Assembly: GCA_021801345.1 (NCBI GenBank)
Contig: JAJYYA010000026.1
Coordinates: forward strand, 1 to 64,000
From: Nitrospirota bacterium
Lineage (GTDB): Bacteria; Nitrospirota; Leptospirillia; Leptospirillales; Leptospirillaceae
DNA: 64,000 bases
Direction: 5' to 3'
Shown: positions 34,322 through 42,591 of the stretch, piece by piece
Numbering within the stretch: position 1 is the stretch's first letter
Layout: the number at the start of each line of letters is the position of its first letter
Translations under genes and position numbers: made by a program
The notes under the pieces: model-generated
The model's input: only the letters and a program-made list of their open reading frames with translations
What the model was told of the DNA's origin: nothing
The model's database searches: none

Positions 34322-35992
34322 GTGTCGGTCCTTCGACTCCTGAGCCTCTCGGAACTGGCACGGCTCCGCGAGATCATCCGCATCCTGATCCGCTACGGAC
34401 TCGACGACCTGGTGGGCTACCTCAAACTCAATCCCCTTTTGGCGGCCAAGGACCGGCTTCTTCTCAGGCGGACCCATCAAAACGATCCCCGGCCTGTCCG
34501 CCTGAGGAAGGCGCTTGAGGATCTTGGACCCACATTTTCGAAGCTGGGACAGATTCTTTCGACGCGGCCCGACCTTCTCCCTCCCGACATGATCGCCGAA
34601 CTCTCCCGACTCCAGGACCGGGTCACCCCACTGCCCTTTTCCGAGATCGAACGGATCCTCGAGGAGTCCTGGGGGGCCCCCTCCGCGGAGATCCTGTCCT
34701 CTCTCGACCCCGATCCGGTCGGGCAGGCGACGATCGCCCAGGTCCACCGGGGGACTCTCAAGGACGGCACCCGGGTCGCCGTCAAGGTGAGACGTCCCGG
34801 GATCGTTCCCCGGGTGGAGGCCGACCTCGCAATCCTGACCGTTTTGGCCGGACTCCTTGAGGACAACCTTGAGCGGGCGCGCCGATATCGCCCTCGGGAG
34901 GTTCTCCGCGAGTTCGGACGCACACTGCGTCAGGAGCTCGACTTTGCCCAGGAAGCGCGGAACATCGAGCGGGCCGCGGGCCATTTCGGCGACGATCCCG
35001 AGGTCCGGATCCCTCGCTCTTTTCCCGAGTATCAGACCGACCAGGTTCTGGTTCTCGAGTACCTCGACGGAATCAAGATCGACCAGCGCGAACGGTTTGC
35101 CGAAATGGGCACCACCCCCCAGCAGGTCGCCCGCATCGGAGCCCGGGCCATTCTCAGGCAGGTTTTCGAGTTCGGATTCTTTCAGGGTGACCCCCACCCG
35201 GGGAACATCCTGGTCATGAAGGGAGGATGCCTCGGCATCCTCGACTTCGGCATGTTCGGCACTCTTTCCAAGTCCTGGAGAGACCTTTTGGGCGACCTCC
35301 TCCTCGCCCTCGCCGAAAACGACACGATCCGCGTCGTGGGCCTCCTAAAAAGGATGAACGCCGTTCCGGAAGAGTGCGATCTCCGGCTTCTCGAGTCGGA
35401 GCTCTCCCGATTTCTGGAAGACTTCGTCTACCGTCCTCTCGCCGAAATCCGGGTCGACCTCCTCGCCCAGGAGCTCTTTGTTATCTCGCGCGAGCATGCT
35501 CTCTGGCTTCCCTCGGAGCTCGTCCTGCTTCTGAGGGCTCTCGTCATTATGGAAGGGATCGGCCGTCAGCTTGACCCCGCCTTCAACATGATCGACGAAG
35601 CCCGCCCCTTCATCACAGGTCAATTTCTGAAAAAATTCAGCCTTGAGGAGATCCTCCGAAATATGAAGATCTCCTCCCGGACGGCGGTGCGGATTCTCTC
35701 GGGGCTTCCGGAGGCGGCGGAACGACTGATCGACCGCGTGGGCTCCGGACCGTTCCGCATCGACTTCTCCCTGCGCCACCTCGACGATCTGATTCGGGAG
35801 ATCGACCGGACCGGCAACCTCCTTGCGCTCTCCATCCTTGTCTCCTCCCTCGTCATCGGCTCCGCCCTTATCTTCTCGGCCTCGCTCTCCTCTCACTCCT
35901 CCTTCAAAACTCTTGGCCTCATCGGATTTTCCGGCGCAGGCATCCTGGGATTTTTTCTGGCCATTGTCATCCTGAGATCGCGGAGATTTTGA
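34322..35992 (+). CDS. AarF/UbiB (ABC1) family atypical kinase
   Basis: A 556-residue membrane-associated kinase-like protein of the AarF/UbiB/ABC1 family, linked to ubiquinone or other isoprenoid-lipid metabolism. Key motifs are the N-terminal KLGQILSTRPDLLPPD (KxGQ), the Ala-rich nucleotide loop (VGQATIAQVHRGTLKDG), VAVKVRRPG, EARNIERAAGHF, the catalytic GFFQGDPHPGNIL and metal-binding ILDFGMFG. Two C-terminal membrane helices (about 500-550) anchor it. GTG start with GGAG upstream, 19 nt after the SagB-type gene, so they are probably co-transcribed. Confidence 0.92.
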   Translation: MSVLRLLSLSELARLREIIRILIRYGLDDLVGYLKLNPLLAAKDRLLLRRTHQNDPRPVRLRKALEDLGPTFSKLGQILSTRPDLLPPDMIAELSRLQDRVTPLPFSEIERILEESWGAPSAEILSSLDPDPVGQATIAQVHRGTLKDGTRVAVKVRRPGIVPRVEADLAILTVLAGLLEDNLERARRYRPREVLREFGRTLRQELDFAQEARNIERAAGHFGDDPEVRIPRSFPEYQTDQVLVLEYLDGIKIDQRERFAEMGTTPQQVARIGARAILRQVFEFGFFQGDPHPGNILVMKGGCLGILDFGMFGTLSKSWRDLLGDLLLALAENDTIRVVGLLKRMNAVPEECDLRLLESELSRFLEDFVYRPLAEIRVDLLAQELFVISREHALWLPSELVLLLRALVIMEGIGRQLDPAFNMIDEARPFITGQFLKKFSLEEILRNMKISSRTAVRILSGLPEAAERLIDRVGSGPFRIDFSLRHLDDLIREIDRTGNLLALSILVSSLVIGSALIFSASLSSHSSFKTLGLIGFSGAGILGFFLAIVILRSRRF

Positions 35993-36588
35993 GGGGAAGA
36001 GGGGGATCCGAGGAGACTCGGAGAGTTCCTCCTCTTCTGACCCCAAAAGACATGCGGAAAGGGATTTCGGTCAAAAAATGCCTGGGCAGGGAGGCCACCA
36101 GTCGCGGGGTGACGTTCCGGTCCGGACGGGGCCTTTTGCCTGGACTCTCTCCAGGGGTTCGAAAAGAGAGGATCCGCACGGGCTCCTTCAGGAAGGAAGA
36201 AATTAAGGATGACGACGGGCCGTCTCGCGAGGCGCACCGCGCGGGATGAGGAGCACAGGATCTCCCCTCGGAAAGATCTCCCCCGGGTCCTGCCGTGTTT
36301 CGGAAGCCGCCTTCTTGAAGTCGCAATTTGCGACCTCACACGACGGATCGGACCACCGGAGTCTCTCTCCCTTCTCTTTCACGGAACAGGGTCTTCCGCA
36401 TCTTGAGTTCGTTCTCCCGGAGATCGATCCTGCTCTCAATGTCCGGGCCCCAATCTCGGGATCGCAGGAAGGCCCGCGAGGATTTCGGAAAATCCGGAAA
36501 GAATGCTTGCCATTTTCGTCCGTATCCGGTAATTAATATTTCCAGGCATTCCATTCATCCGAAAGAGCAACTCCCGGGGGGATGTTTC
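35993..36588. other. Intergenic region with ORF6N debris
   Basis: Right after the kinase gene a nested inverted repeat spans 35996-36037 (GAAGAGG/CCTCTTC enclosing CCGAG/CTCGG) without a T-run. An ORF6N fragment lies at about 36315-36450. Otherwise nothing. Confidence 0.5.
36312..36450 (+). pseudogene. ORF6N-domain gene fragment
   Basis: The frame reading FLKSQFATSHDGS, then SFTEQGLPHLEFVLPEIDPA follows the middle of ORF6N proteins (LKSQFATS, YAFTEQGVAMLSSVL), but is short, degenerate and without start or continuation. A third ORF6N relic in this window. Confidence 0.6.
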
Positions 36589-37896
36589 ATGATCGACAGA
36601 CTCAGAGAGATGATCCTCGACTTTCAAGAGGAGAGCGAACTGAGGACCGGTGTTCCAAGAAGGATCGCGATCGAGACCGTTCCGGGAAAGGCCACTGTCT
36701 GCATCGGAGTCCGCCGCGGCGGAAAGTCGACCTTCCTGTTCCAGATCATCAACAAGCTTAAGGACGCCGATGTTCCCCGACAAAATATCCTTTATCTAAA
36801 CTTTTTCGACGACCGTCTTCATCCTCTGCAGCACAATCGTCCCGGCGCCATTCTCGAAGCCTATTTTTCGATCTATCCGGAGAAAAAAAATGCCGAGAAG
36901 ATCTATTGTTTTTTCGATGAAATCCAGGTCTTACCCGGATGGGAACCCTTTGTCGACCGCCTGATGCGCACGGAAAACTGCCAAGTTTATATCACCGGAT
37001 CATCGGCACAAATGCTCTCGGCTGAGATCGCGACCCAGATGCGGGGCCGAGCGATCTCCTGGGAGATCTTTCCTTTCTCCTTCCGGGAGTTTCTCGACTT
37101 TAAAGGGATCGAGCCCGACGCTCCCCTGTCGACAAAAACGCGCCTGACTCTGCAGAAGGCCTTCGAGGAATACTCGGAAACGGGGGGCTTTCCCGAAGTG
37201 GTCGGACTCGAGCGGTCGATGAGAATCAAAATTCACCAGGAATATTTCAGCGCCATGCTTTTTCGCGACCTCATCGAGCGCCACGACATCTCCCATCCGC
37301 GGGCGGTCACGGACCTGGCCCACTGGCTTGCGGACAACACCGGCTCCCTCTACTCCATCAACAATCTCACCGGCTACCTGAAATCGCTGGGGCACAAAGT
37401 GCCCAAGTCCTCCGTCTCCGATTACCTGGCTTGGCTTGAGGACGCGTATGTCTTTTTTACCGTCCGCATCTTTGATGCTTCGCTGGCGCGCGCAAACGCC
37501 AACCCCAAAAAAATCTACTGTATCGACCCTGCCCTGGTCACCTCCGTCAGTTCGGGAATTCTGCACAATTCGGGACATTTGCTTGAGAATCTCGTTTTTA
37601 ACGCACTCCGCAGAGTCACCCGGGAGATCTTTTACTTCAGGACCAAGGGAGGTCGGGAGGTCGACTTCATCGCCCGTATCGAGGACCGCTCCCTCGCGCT
37701 TGTCCAGGTCTGCCAGTCCATGGCGGACAGGAAGACCAGGGAACGCGAAGTTCTGGCCCTTGCGGAAGCCATGGCCGAGCTCACCCTGAAGACAGCCACC
37801 CTCGTGACCCGGAGCGAAGAAGAACGGATCGAGGTCGGGTCCGGGACGATCAACGTGGTTCCGGCATGGCGTTTTATTCTCAATTTAGGGAAGTAG
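36589..37896 (+). CDS. AAA-type ATPase with DUF4143 domain
   Basis: A 435-residue ATPase of the large AAA_14/DUF4143 family. Walker A is GVRRGGKST (about residue 45), the Walker-B-like strand is KIYCFFDEIQVLPGWEPFVD and sensor-like YITGSSAQMLS follows. The C-terminal DUF4143 domain includes YFRTKGGREVDFIARI, a PD-(D/E)XK-like core. The family is widespread in mobile or dispensable regions, sometimes suspected in toxin-like or defence roles, but its function is unknown. The ATG at 36589 is chosen for family length. Its stop is followed within 2 nt by a 26-bp direct repeat. Confidence 0.87.
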   Translation: MIDRLREMILDFQEESELRTGVPRRIAIETVPGKATVCIGVRRGGKSTFLFQIINKLKDADVPRQNILYLNFFDDRLHPLQHNRPGAILEAYFSIYPEKKNAEKIYCFFDEIQVLPGWEPFVDRLMRTENCQVYITGSSAQMLSAEIATQMRGRAISWEIFPFSFREFLDFKGIEPDAPLSTKTRLTLQKAFEEYSETGGFPEVVGLERSMRIKIHQEYFSAMLFRDLIERHDISHPRAVTDLAHWLADNTGSLYSINNLTGYLKSLGHKVPKSSVSDYLAWLEDAYVFFTVRIFDASLARANANPKKIYCIDPALVTSVSSGILHNSGHLLENLVFNALRRVTREIFYFRTKGGREVDFIARIEDRSLALVQVCQSMADRKTREREVLALAEAMAELTLKTATLVTRSEEERIEVGSGTINVVPAWRFILNLGK

Positions 37897-37897
37897 A

Positions 37898-37923
37898 AGA
37901 GGAAGGATCTCAGGAAAAGGCGC
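37898..37923 (+). repeat. 26-bp direct repeat, left copy (possible att site)
   Basis: AGAGGAAGGATCTCAGGAAAAGGCGC, positions 37898-37923, matches 25 of 26 bases with 41231-41256. The interval holds the Fic gene and VapBC. The right copy overlaps the 3' end of the EAL-HDOD gene. Confidence 0.75.
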
Positions 37924-38005
37924 AATCTTCATCGGAATACGAACGAAGGGTTCGTGCAACGAGCCAAGAGAGCAAGTGGGACAGCATCTTCGGTCCTGCG
38001 AACGC

Positions 38006-38323
38006 TCAAGTAGTCGACGTTGGAGTAATGCACCGGTCCGGGGTGACCCGTGGACCTCGTAATGGTCTGAGCGGACTGCGGGTGGGCAACAAGATATTTC
38101 GGCGCGCAATGTCTTCAATGGCCTGTTTGTCGGCTCTGAACACTTCCGGCTTGTCATTGTTATCGCCGTGGAATTGGTCGTCGAGAGTGTCCCCCCTTAT
38201 CTCCCACCACACGCGGGTTTTCTCATCCAGCTCCCAGAAGCAGGCGAGATTTCGGTCAAAATCGTACCATTCATCCGGCTTGGGAAATTCCAGACTCCTC
38301 TCTGCTCTTTCCTCCCTATCGCG
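38006..38323 (-). pseudogene. Open frame continuing in phase after the Fic stop
   Basis: The Fic frame carries on beyond its TAG for about 105 codons with convincing protein-like sequence (SLEFPKPDEWYDFDRNLACF, WELDEKTRVWWEIRGDTLDD, QFHGDNNDKPEVFRADKQ) until a stop at 38006. No ATG or GTG lies at its beginning, although a GTG occurs at 38212. It may be a truncated downstream gene, the lost C-terminus of the Fic protein, or a readthrough extension. No family recognised. Confidence 0.4.
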
Positions 38324-39889
38324 CTACATATCGTCCGTTCGCGCTCCGGTATCTTCGAAATCTTCGAACGCCTCGCGCACAATCGCTTCGAGCAGCCCGA
38401 CTTCCTTGTCGGTCAGCTTGGCGAATTCCCTCGTTCGCCGATTCTTGGGCAACTGCCCCTTGTTCTGCCGGATGAACAGGAGAAGGTTGTCCGCCAGCCG
38501 GTTCGGCATTTCGACCGTATCGATGATACGGCGCAATGCGTCATCGCGGCGGCGCAGATACTCGATCTCGCGCGGCAGGTCCTGCTCGACCGTTCTCTGG
38601 ACGCAGCCATAGAGAAACTCCGCCGCCTGCGTGGCGTCGAAATAACGATACAAATCGGCAGTGTCGTTCAAGACCTCGACATTCCTCTCCGGCGTCGGCC
38701 GCCAGTCGATGAATTCCATTAGGGGACCCGTATGCCCCATCAACGTCCTCCGGTAGTCGTCGATCCGGTCGTACATGACGGAGGAGACCGGAAATACCAT
38801 CCCCAGAGGAGTGAATTTCCGCTCGGCAAGGACATGGTGGACCAGGCAGCGGTGTATTCGCCCGTTTCCGTCCTGGAAAGGATGGATATAGACAAAGCCG
38901 AAGGCCGTCGCCGCCGCCTGCAGGACAGGGTCGATGACGTCCCCGCTCATCCGGTCGTTTGCTTCCAGCATAGCCGACATCAGATCCCGCAGGTCGGTCG
39001 GGCGTGCGCCAATGAATTCCGGCAGCGGGTCGCCATTGTTGTCACGCTCACCGAGAAACACGCCATCCGGCCGCAGACCCACATGCACAAACCGCGCATC
39101 CTCGATCAGCACGCTCTGCAATCGGACGATCTCCTCAAGAGTCAGATGGTTTTTTCCTGCCTGCAGCACGGCCCGCCCCCAGCGTTCCAGGCGGGTACGA
39201 GGAGGACGCTCGCCCTCGATTTCAAAGCTCGCCCGGCTGTCGGCAAGAAGCAGGAAACTCGCCGCGCGCGCGAGAAGATGAGCGCCCGTGCGGCCCAGTA
39301 TTTCGGCTGCTTTTTTTTCAAGCCTGATGTTCGTGAATTCCGTCAGCACTTTTGTCCGGCGAATGATCGGACAGAATTTCCCAGTCCCGAGCAGATTGTC
39401 GCGCACCCGATGGCGTTTCGACAGACGCGGCTTGGCGGTGAAGTAGTTTTTTTCATCCAGAACATCGACAAATATCCCGCCCGGATCGTCCGGAATGTCC
39501 AATATGTGCTCCGTCAGCAATTCATATAAAAACCAGGCGCGCCGTGATGATATTCCCGTCGGCGTCTTGCGGATGAACTCTTCCAGCATCTTCGGCTCGA
39601 CCGCTTCGAAAATCCGCTTCAGCAGGAGCAGGTCGAGAGTCTCGTGGCGAAGCGCAAACGTCAGATGATCCACGAACGTGTCGCCGGGCCAGTACCTTTT
39701 GTCGAAGACCCGCCAGGCTCCTTCTTTCCGAGTACTTCCGCTGACGTGCTTTGCCGACACACACGCCGGACCGCGCACCGGACCCCGGACTCCAAGCGCA
39801 TGTTTCAGCGCCGCCCAGCCCGCCAGCCTAGTTTCATCGGGAAGCGTCTCTCCCCGAAAGACGTTCAATCCATCCACATCTCTATGCAT
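38324..39889 (-). CDS. Fic-family AMPylating protein
   Basis: A 521-residue Fic protein. The core motif HPFQDGNGRIHR fits the full HPFxxGNGRxxR signature of enzymes that transfer AMP from ATP to target proteins. Upstream, FEIEGERPP resembles the inhibitory S/TxxxE(G/N) alpha-helix (SRASFEIEGE), suggesting self-inhibition. The N-terminal 190 residues (with RYWPGDTFVDHLTFALRHE) are an additional domain of unknown role. GAGGTG precedes the ATG. It lies between two 26-bp direct repeats with a VapBC pair, in DNA that looks imported. The frame stays open after its TAG (see 38006-38323). Confidence 0.88.
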   Translation of the reverse strand: MHRDVDGLNVFRGETLPDETRLAGWAALKHALGVRGPVRGPACVSAKHVSGSTRKEGAWRVFDKRYWPGDTFVDHLTFALRHETLDLLLLKRIFEAVEPKMLEEFIRKTPTGISSRRAWFLYELLTEHILDIPDDPGGIFVDVLDEKNYFTAKPRLSKRHRVRDNLLGTGKFCPIIRRTKVLTEFTNIRLEKKAAEILGRTGAHLLARAASFLLLADSRASFEIEGERPPRTRLERWGRAVLQAGKNHLTLEEIVRLQSVLIEDARFVHVGLRPDGVFLGERDNNGDPLPEFIGARPTDLRDLMSAMLEANDRMSGDVIDPVLQAAATAFGFVYIHPFQDGNGRIHRCLVHHVLAERKFTPLGMVFPVSSVMYDRIDDYRRTLMGHTGPLMEFIDWRPTPERNVEVLNDTADLYRYFDATQAAEFLYGCVQRTVEQDLPREIEYLRRRDDALRRIIDTVEMPNRLADNLLLFIRQNKGQLPKNRRTREFAKLTDKEVGLLEAIVREAFEDFEDTGARTDDM

Positions 39890-40292
39890 CGTCGAAGTTC
39901 ACCTCTTGCATATCGAAAAAAGCATATTTTAAATGCATTCCGTCGAAAATAACCCTAATCTGCTTGCCGTCGAAAATCAAGGCTATGTTTCCTTTAGATA
40001 TTGCGACCAAACGTTTGGGGATTCTGGGATGGCGTCAGGGCCCGTTTGACAATAACCTCTAGCCCAACTTTCAGGAAAAATCATAAGATGCCTTCACACC
40101 TTTATTATTTTTCAACAAATCGAAGGATGGGTTTGACCACGAGGCAGTTTCGACACGAGAAAAGCGGATAAGGTCAGAGAGCAAAGAAGAAAGGAAGGCC
40201 GGGAAGGGCAATGTGACAGATTGCCAAGAAGCGTTCCGGTAAAAAGAAGCGGAGATCTCCGCGCAAAGAAGAGCCAAAAGGGCTAAAGCATT
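39890..40292. other. Intergenic region, AT-richer, no gene
   Basis: The AT-richer stretch 39900-40140 should hold the Fic promoter on the minus strand. No protein-like frame was found. Confidence 0.45.
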
Positions 40293-40703
40293 TCAATTTT
40301 TTCCTTTTAGAAACTCCTCCGGAGTCAGGGTCGTTTCGGGAAACGACCTTCGCACTTTCCGGTCGGATGTCACCAGGGGAACACCTGCCTGTCTGGACAA
40401 CCAGACGAACTCCGCGTCATAGGCGCTTAAGTCGCCTTCAAGAGCGAGAAAGATTACGGACTCGTCTTTTATCGGCTCAGTCGACACCCGGATCACCTCA
40501 CGGGCCTGAGCCAGAATGGCAGGGATATCGACCCGATCAATATTCCCCCGTCTCACCGCGCCCAGAAGCACATTACGAAACTCCGAAAAAACAAGTTCGG
40601 GAGCGACCCAGAAATCATCCTTTTCCCAGACAGATTCGGCTACCTGAGAATGATGTGTCGGCAAGACAAGATAGACCAGCAGGTTTGTATCGACAACAAT
40701 CAC
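40293..40703 (-). CDS. VapC-like PIN-domain ribonuclease toxin
   Basis: A 136-residue PIN-domain toxin that should cleave RNA. Catalytic acidic residues are visible: the first Asp in IVVDTNLLVYL, Glu in PELVFSEFRNVL and the Asp pair in LSAYDAEFVWLSRQ and LVTSDRKV. The GTG at 40703 overlaps the antitoxin stop (GTGA), a common VapBC arrangement; an ATG at 40724 is also in frame. Forms a module with the gene at 40700-40942. Confidence 0.88.
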   Translation of the reverse strand: MIVVDTNLLVYLVLPTHHSQVAESVWEKDDFWVAPELVFSEFRNVLLGAVRRGNIDRVDIPAILAQAREVIRVSTEPIKDESVIFLALEGDLSAYDAEFVWLSRQAGVPLVTSDRKVRRSFPETTLTPEEFLKGKN

Positions 40704-40942
40704 AGGCGTCCCCTGTCCTTCCATTTCTCGATATCGGAATCCAAAATAGCCGGAGAATATCTGTCACGAACCTTGCGGATCCGCTCAATGAGTCTCTCCT
40801 TGTCGTCGATGCCTGCAGAAAGGGCATAGGTTTCAAGCGCAACAACAAGTTCCTTGCTAAGACTCCGTCGGTGGCTCTTGGCGAGATCTGAAAGGGAGCG
40901 GTAAAGATCGTCTGGAATATCCTTTAATGTGAGGCTTGGCAT
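40700..40942 (-). CDS. FitA/VapB-type ribbon-helix-helix antitoxin
   Basis: An 80-residue antitoxin with an N-terminal ribbon-helix-helix (SLTLKDIPDDLYRSLSDLAKSHRRSLSKEL) and a C-terminal toxin-binding tail (IRKVRDRYSPAILDSDIEKW). It neutralises the PIN toxin encoded immediately after it and likely represses the operon. An inverted repeat TGGTTG-N7-CAACCA lies at 40954-40972 just before the start and may be the operator. Confidence 0.85.
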   Translation of the reverse strand: MPSLTLKDIPDDLYRSLSDLAKSHRRSLSKELVVALETYALSAGIDDKERLIERIRKVRDRYSPAILDSDIEKWKDRGRL

Positions 40943-40953
40943 GGGACCTCCTG

Positions 40954-40972
40954 TGGTTGCGATTTACAACCA
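40954..40972. promoter_or_regulatory. Candidate VapB operator
   Basis: TGGTTG and CAACCA form a 6-bp inverted repeat with a 7-nt spacer, 12 nt upstream of the antitoxin ATG, where autoregulation would be expected. Confidence 0.45.
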
Positions 40973-41242
40973 TTGCACCACCTTTCAGCCTTCTTCTTAA
41001 CTCCCTCAGTACAGCCGGGAATATCATGGACGGTCAGGGCCTGTAGTGCAATAAAGCATCTGCTAGAAACCTATGAGACCTTGCCGATGCATGCCTCTCG
41101 GAATCGACCCGAAAACCTTAATGTTTTCAGGGCCCTTCGATAGATCCTATCGCAAAAAGGATCAGCCTTCAATAGGGACAAGCTTGATCAACTTATCGTC
41201 ATCCAAGGGCAAAAGCCGTTTCAGGAATAAAGAGGAAGGATT
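40973..41242. other. Intergenic stretch closing the Fic-VapBC segment
   Basis: No protein-like frame. It ends in the right copy of the 26-bp direct repeat. Confidence 0.4.
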
Positions 41243-41256
41243 TCAGGAAAAGGCGC
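41231..41256 (+). repeat. 26-bp direct repeat, right copy, over the 3' end of the EAL-HDOD gene
   Basis: 25 of 26 bases match 37898-37923. This copy covers the last codons and stop of the EAL-HDOD gene, the usual layout when an element integrates at a gene's 3' end and restores it. Confidence 0.75.
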
Positions 41257-42496
41257 GAAGGGTCTCGTCGGCCCAGATATGGGCCTCCGCCTGAACTCTG
41301 GCCAGGGCCTCGGGAGGGAGGGGAATTCCGGAAAGAGTTCCCGTCAGAGCCTCCTCCTCGGGCGATGCGGGAACGAGATGACGAGCCACTTCGAGAAGCG
41401 AGCCGAGGGGGCCCGGGGACCCCTTCAGGGCATCTTTGATACTGGAATCGAGGGGAAGCCCCTCGAGAAGCTCGGACAGAGGAATCTCAATAAGGGGTTC
41501 GGCCAGGGAAAAAAGACCCGTCAGAAAGGCATGATCGGGATTGGGTCGCCCCCCCCCCTGCCAGAGAGGCACCAGCGTCTCCATAAGACGCCCCCGGACG
41601 ATGGCAAGAAGGAACAAGGGGCGGGCATAGCGGTTCTGGGAGGAGCCGGCCGAAAAAAGAAGAAGCTCCAGCCATCGCTTCAGCTGTTCCCGTCCCATCA
41701 CAAGGATCGCCTGGCGAAGATCCGTCACCGTGCGTCCCGGAGAGAGCCCCACCACATTGGCGACACGCAGAAGCGAGCTTACAAGGTCGAGGTGGGGACG
41801 AATCGCCTTGATGATCTCCTCCGTGCCGGCTTCGGACAGGACAAGAGAGAGAATGCCCGTCAGGGCCTGGCGCACCGGGTCGGTCTTCCTCCCGGAGAGC
41901 ATGACCGGCCGGGCGAAAAAAAAGCCCTGGAAATACGAAAACCCGAGCGCCATTGTCTTCAGAAGCTGGGCGTGGGTCTCGACCTTCTCGGCCAGAAGCC
42001 GAATCTTTCGCGCGGAAAGCTTTTCCACGACCGATTCGATCTCCCCCTCTTTCACGCCCAGAATATCCACCTTGACGATCGAGACATGGTCGAGAATCGG
42101 GGCCCACATCTCCCGGTCCCCGATGTAGTCGTCTAAGGCCAGGGTATATCCCCGCCGCTTGAGCTCCTGACAACGGCCGACCGTTTCCGGCGTCACCGGA
42201 ACCGTCTCGAGGACTTCGAGGACCAGATGCTCCGCCGGCAGAAGAAAGATCGCATCGCTTAGAAGAAAGTCGTGGCCGATATTCACAAAGCCTTTCTTTC
42301 CTCCAAGAACGCGGACGACACCCACCTCCATGAGGGTGTCGACGATGACCGAAGCGGTCGCCTTCGTGTCGTCCGACACCTGCGCCCCCTCCGTCTGGCG
42401 GCTGCTCCGAAAGAGCAGCTCGTAGGCAAAGATCTCTCCGTTTCGGTCGAGGATCGACTGACGGCCGATCAGTATGTCGCGAGAAGAAGGGGGCAT
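41243..42496 (-). CDS. EAL-HDOD signalling protein with degenerate EAL
   Basis: A protein of about 417 residues. The N-terminal EAL-like domain (about 8-205) has IGRQSILDRNGEIFAYELLF and LALDDYIG but lacks most catalytic residues (ELL for EAL, no intact metal set), so it probably does not cleave c-di-GMP. The C-terminal HDOD domain (about 215-400) has the helical region with LLRVANVVGLSPGRTVTDLRQAILVMGREQLKRW. Such YuxH/CdgJ-type proteins act as signalling adaptors. The start is uncertain: ATG at 42496 or GTG at 42529. The 3' end coincides with a direct repeat. Confidence 0.85.
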   Translation of the reverse strand: MPPSSRDILIGRQSILDRNGEIFAYELLFRSSRQTEGAQVSDDTKATASVIVDTLMEVGVVRVLGGKKGFVNIGHDFLLSDAIFLLPAEHLVLEVLETVPVTPETVGRCQELKRRGYTLALDDYIGDREMWAPILDHVSIVKVDILGVKEGEIESVVEKLSARKIRLLAEKVETHAQLLKTMALGFSYFQGFFFARPVMLSGRKTDPVRQALTGILSLVLSEAGTEEIIKAIRPHLDLVSSLLRVANVVGLSPGRTVTDLRQAILVMGREQLKRWLELLLFSAGSSQNRYARPLFLLAIVRGRLMETLVPLWQGGGRPNPDHAFLTGLFSLAEPLIEIPLSELLEGLPLDSSIKDALKGSPGPLGSLLEVARHLVPASPEEEALTGTLSGIPLPPEALARVQAEAHIWADETLRAFS

Positions 42497-42591
42497 AAGA
42501 GAATCACCAGGAAGGAATGTGAAGAGCACAGAAACGTGTCGGAAAAGATCAACTACCCGCAGATCGGGGCGACAAAAACACCCGCCCCCCC

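Noticed and set aside
35996-36037. Terminator after the AarF/UbiB gene
   Set aside because: The inverted repeat is real but no T-run follows, so it is not listed as a terminator.
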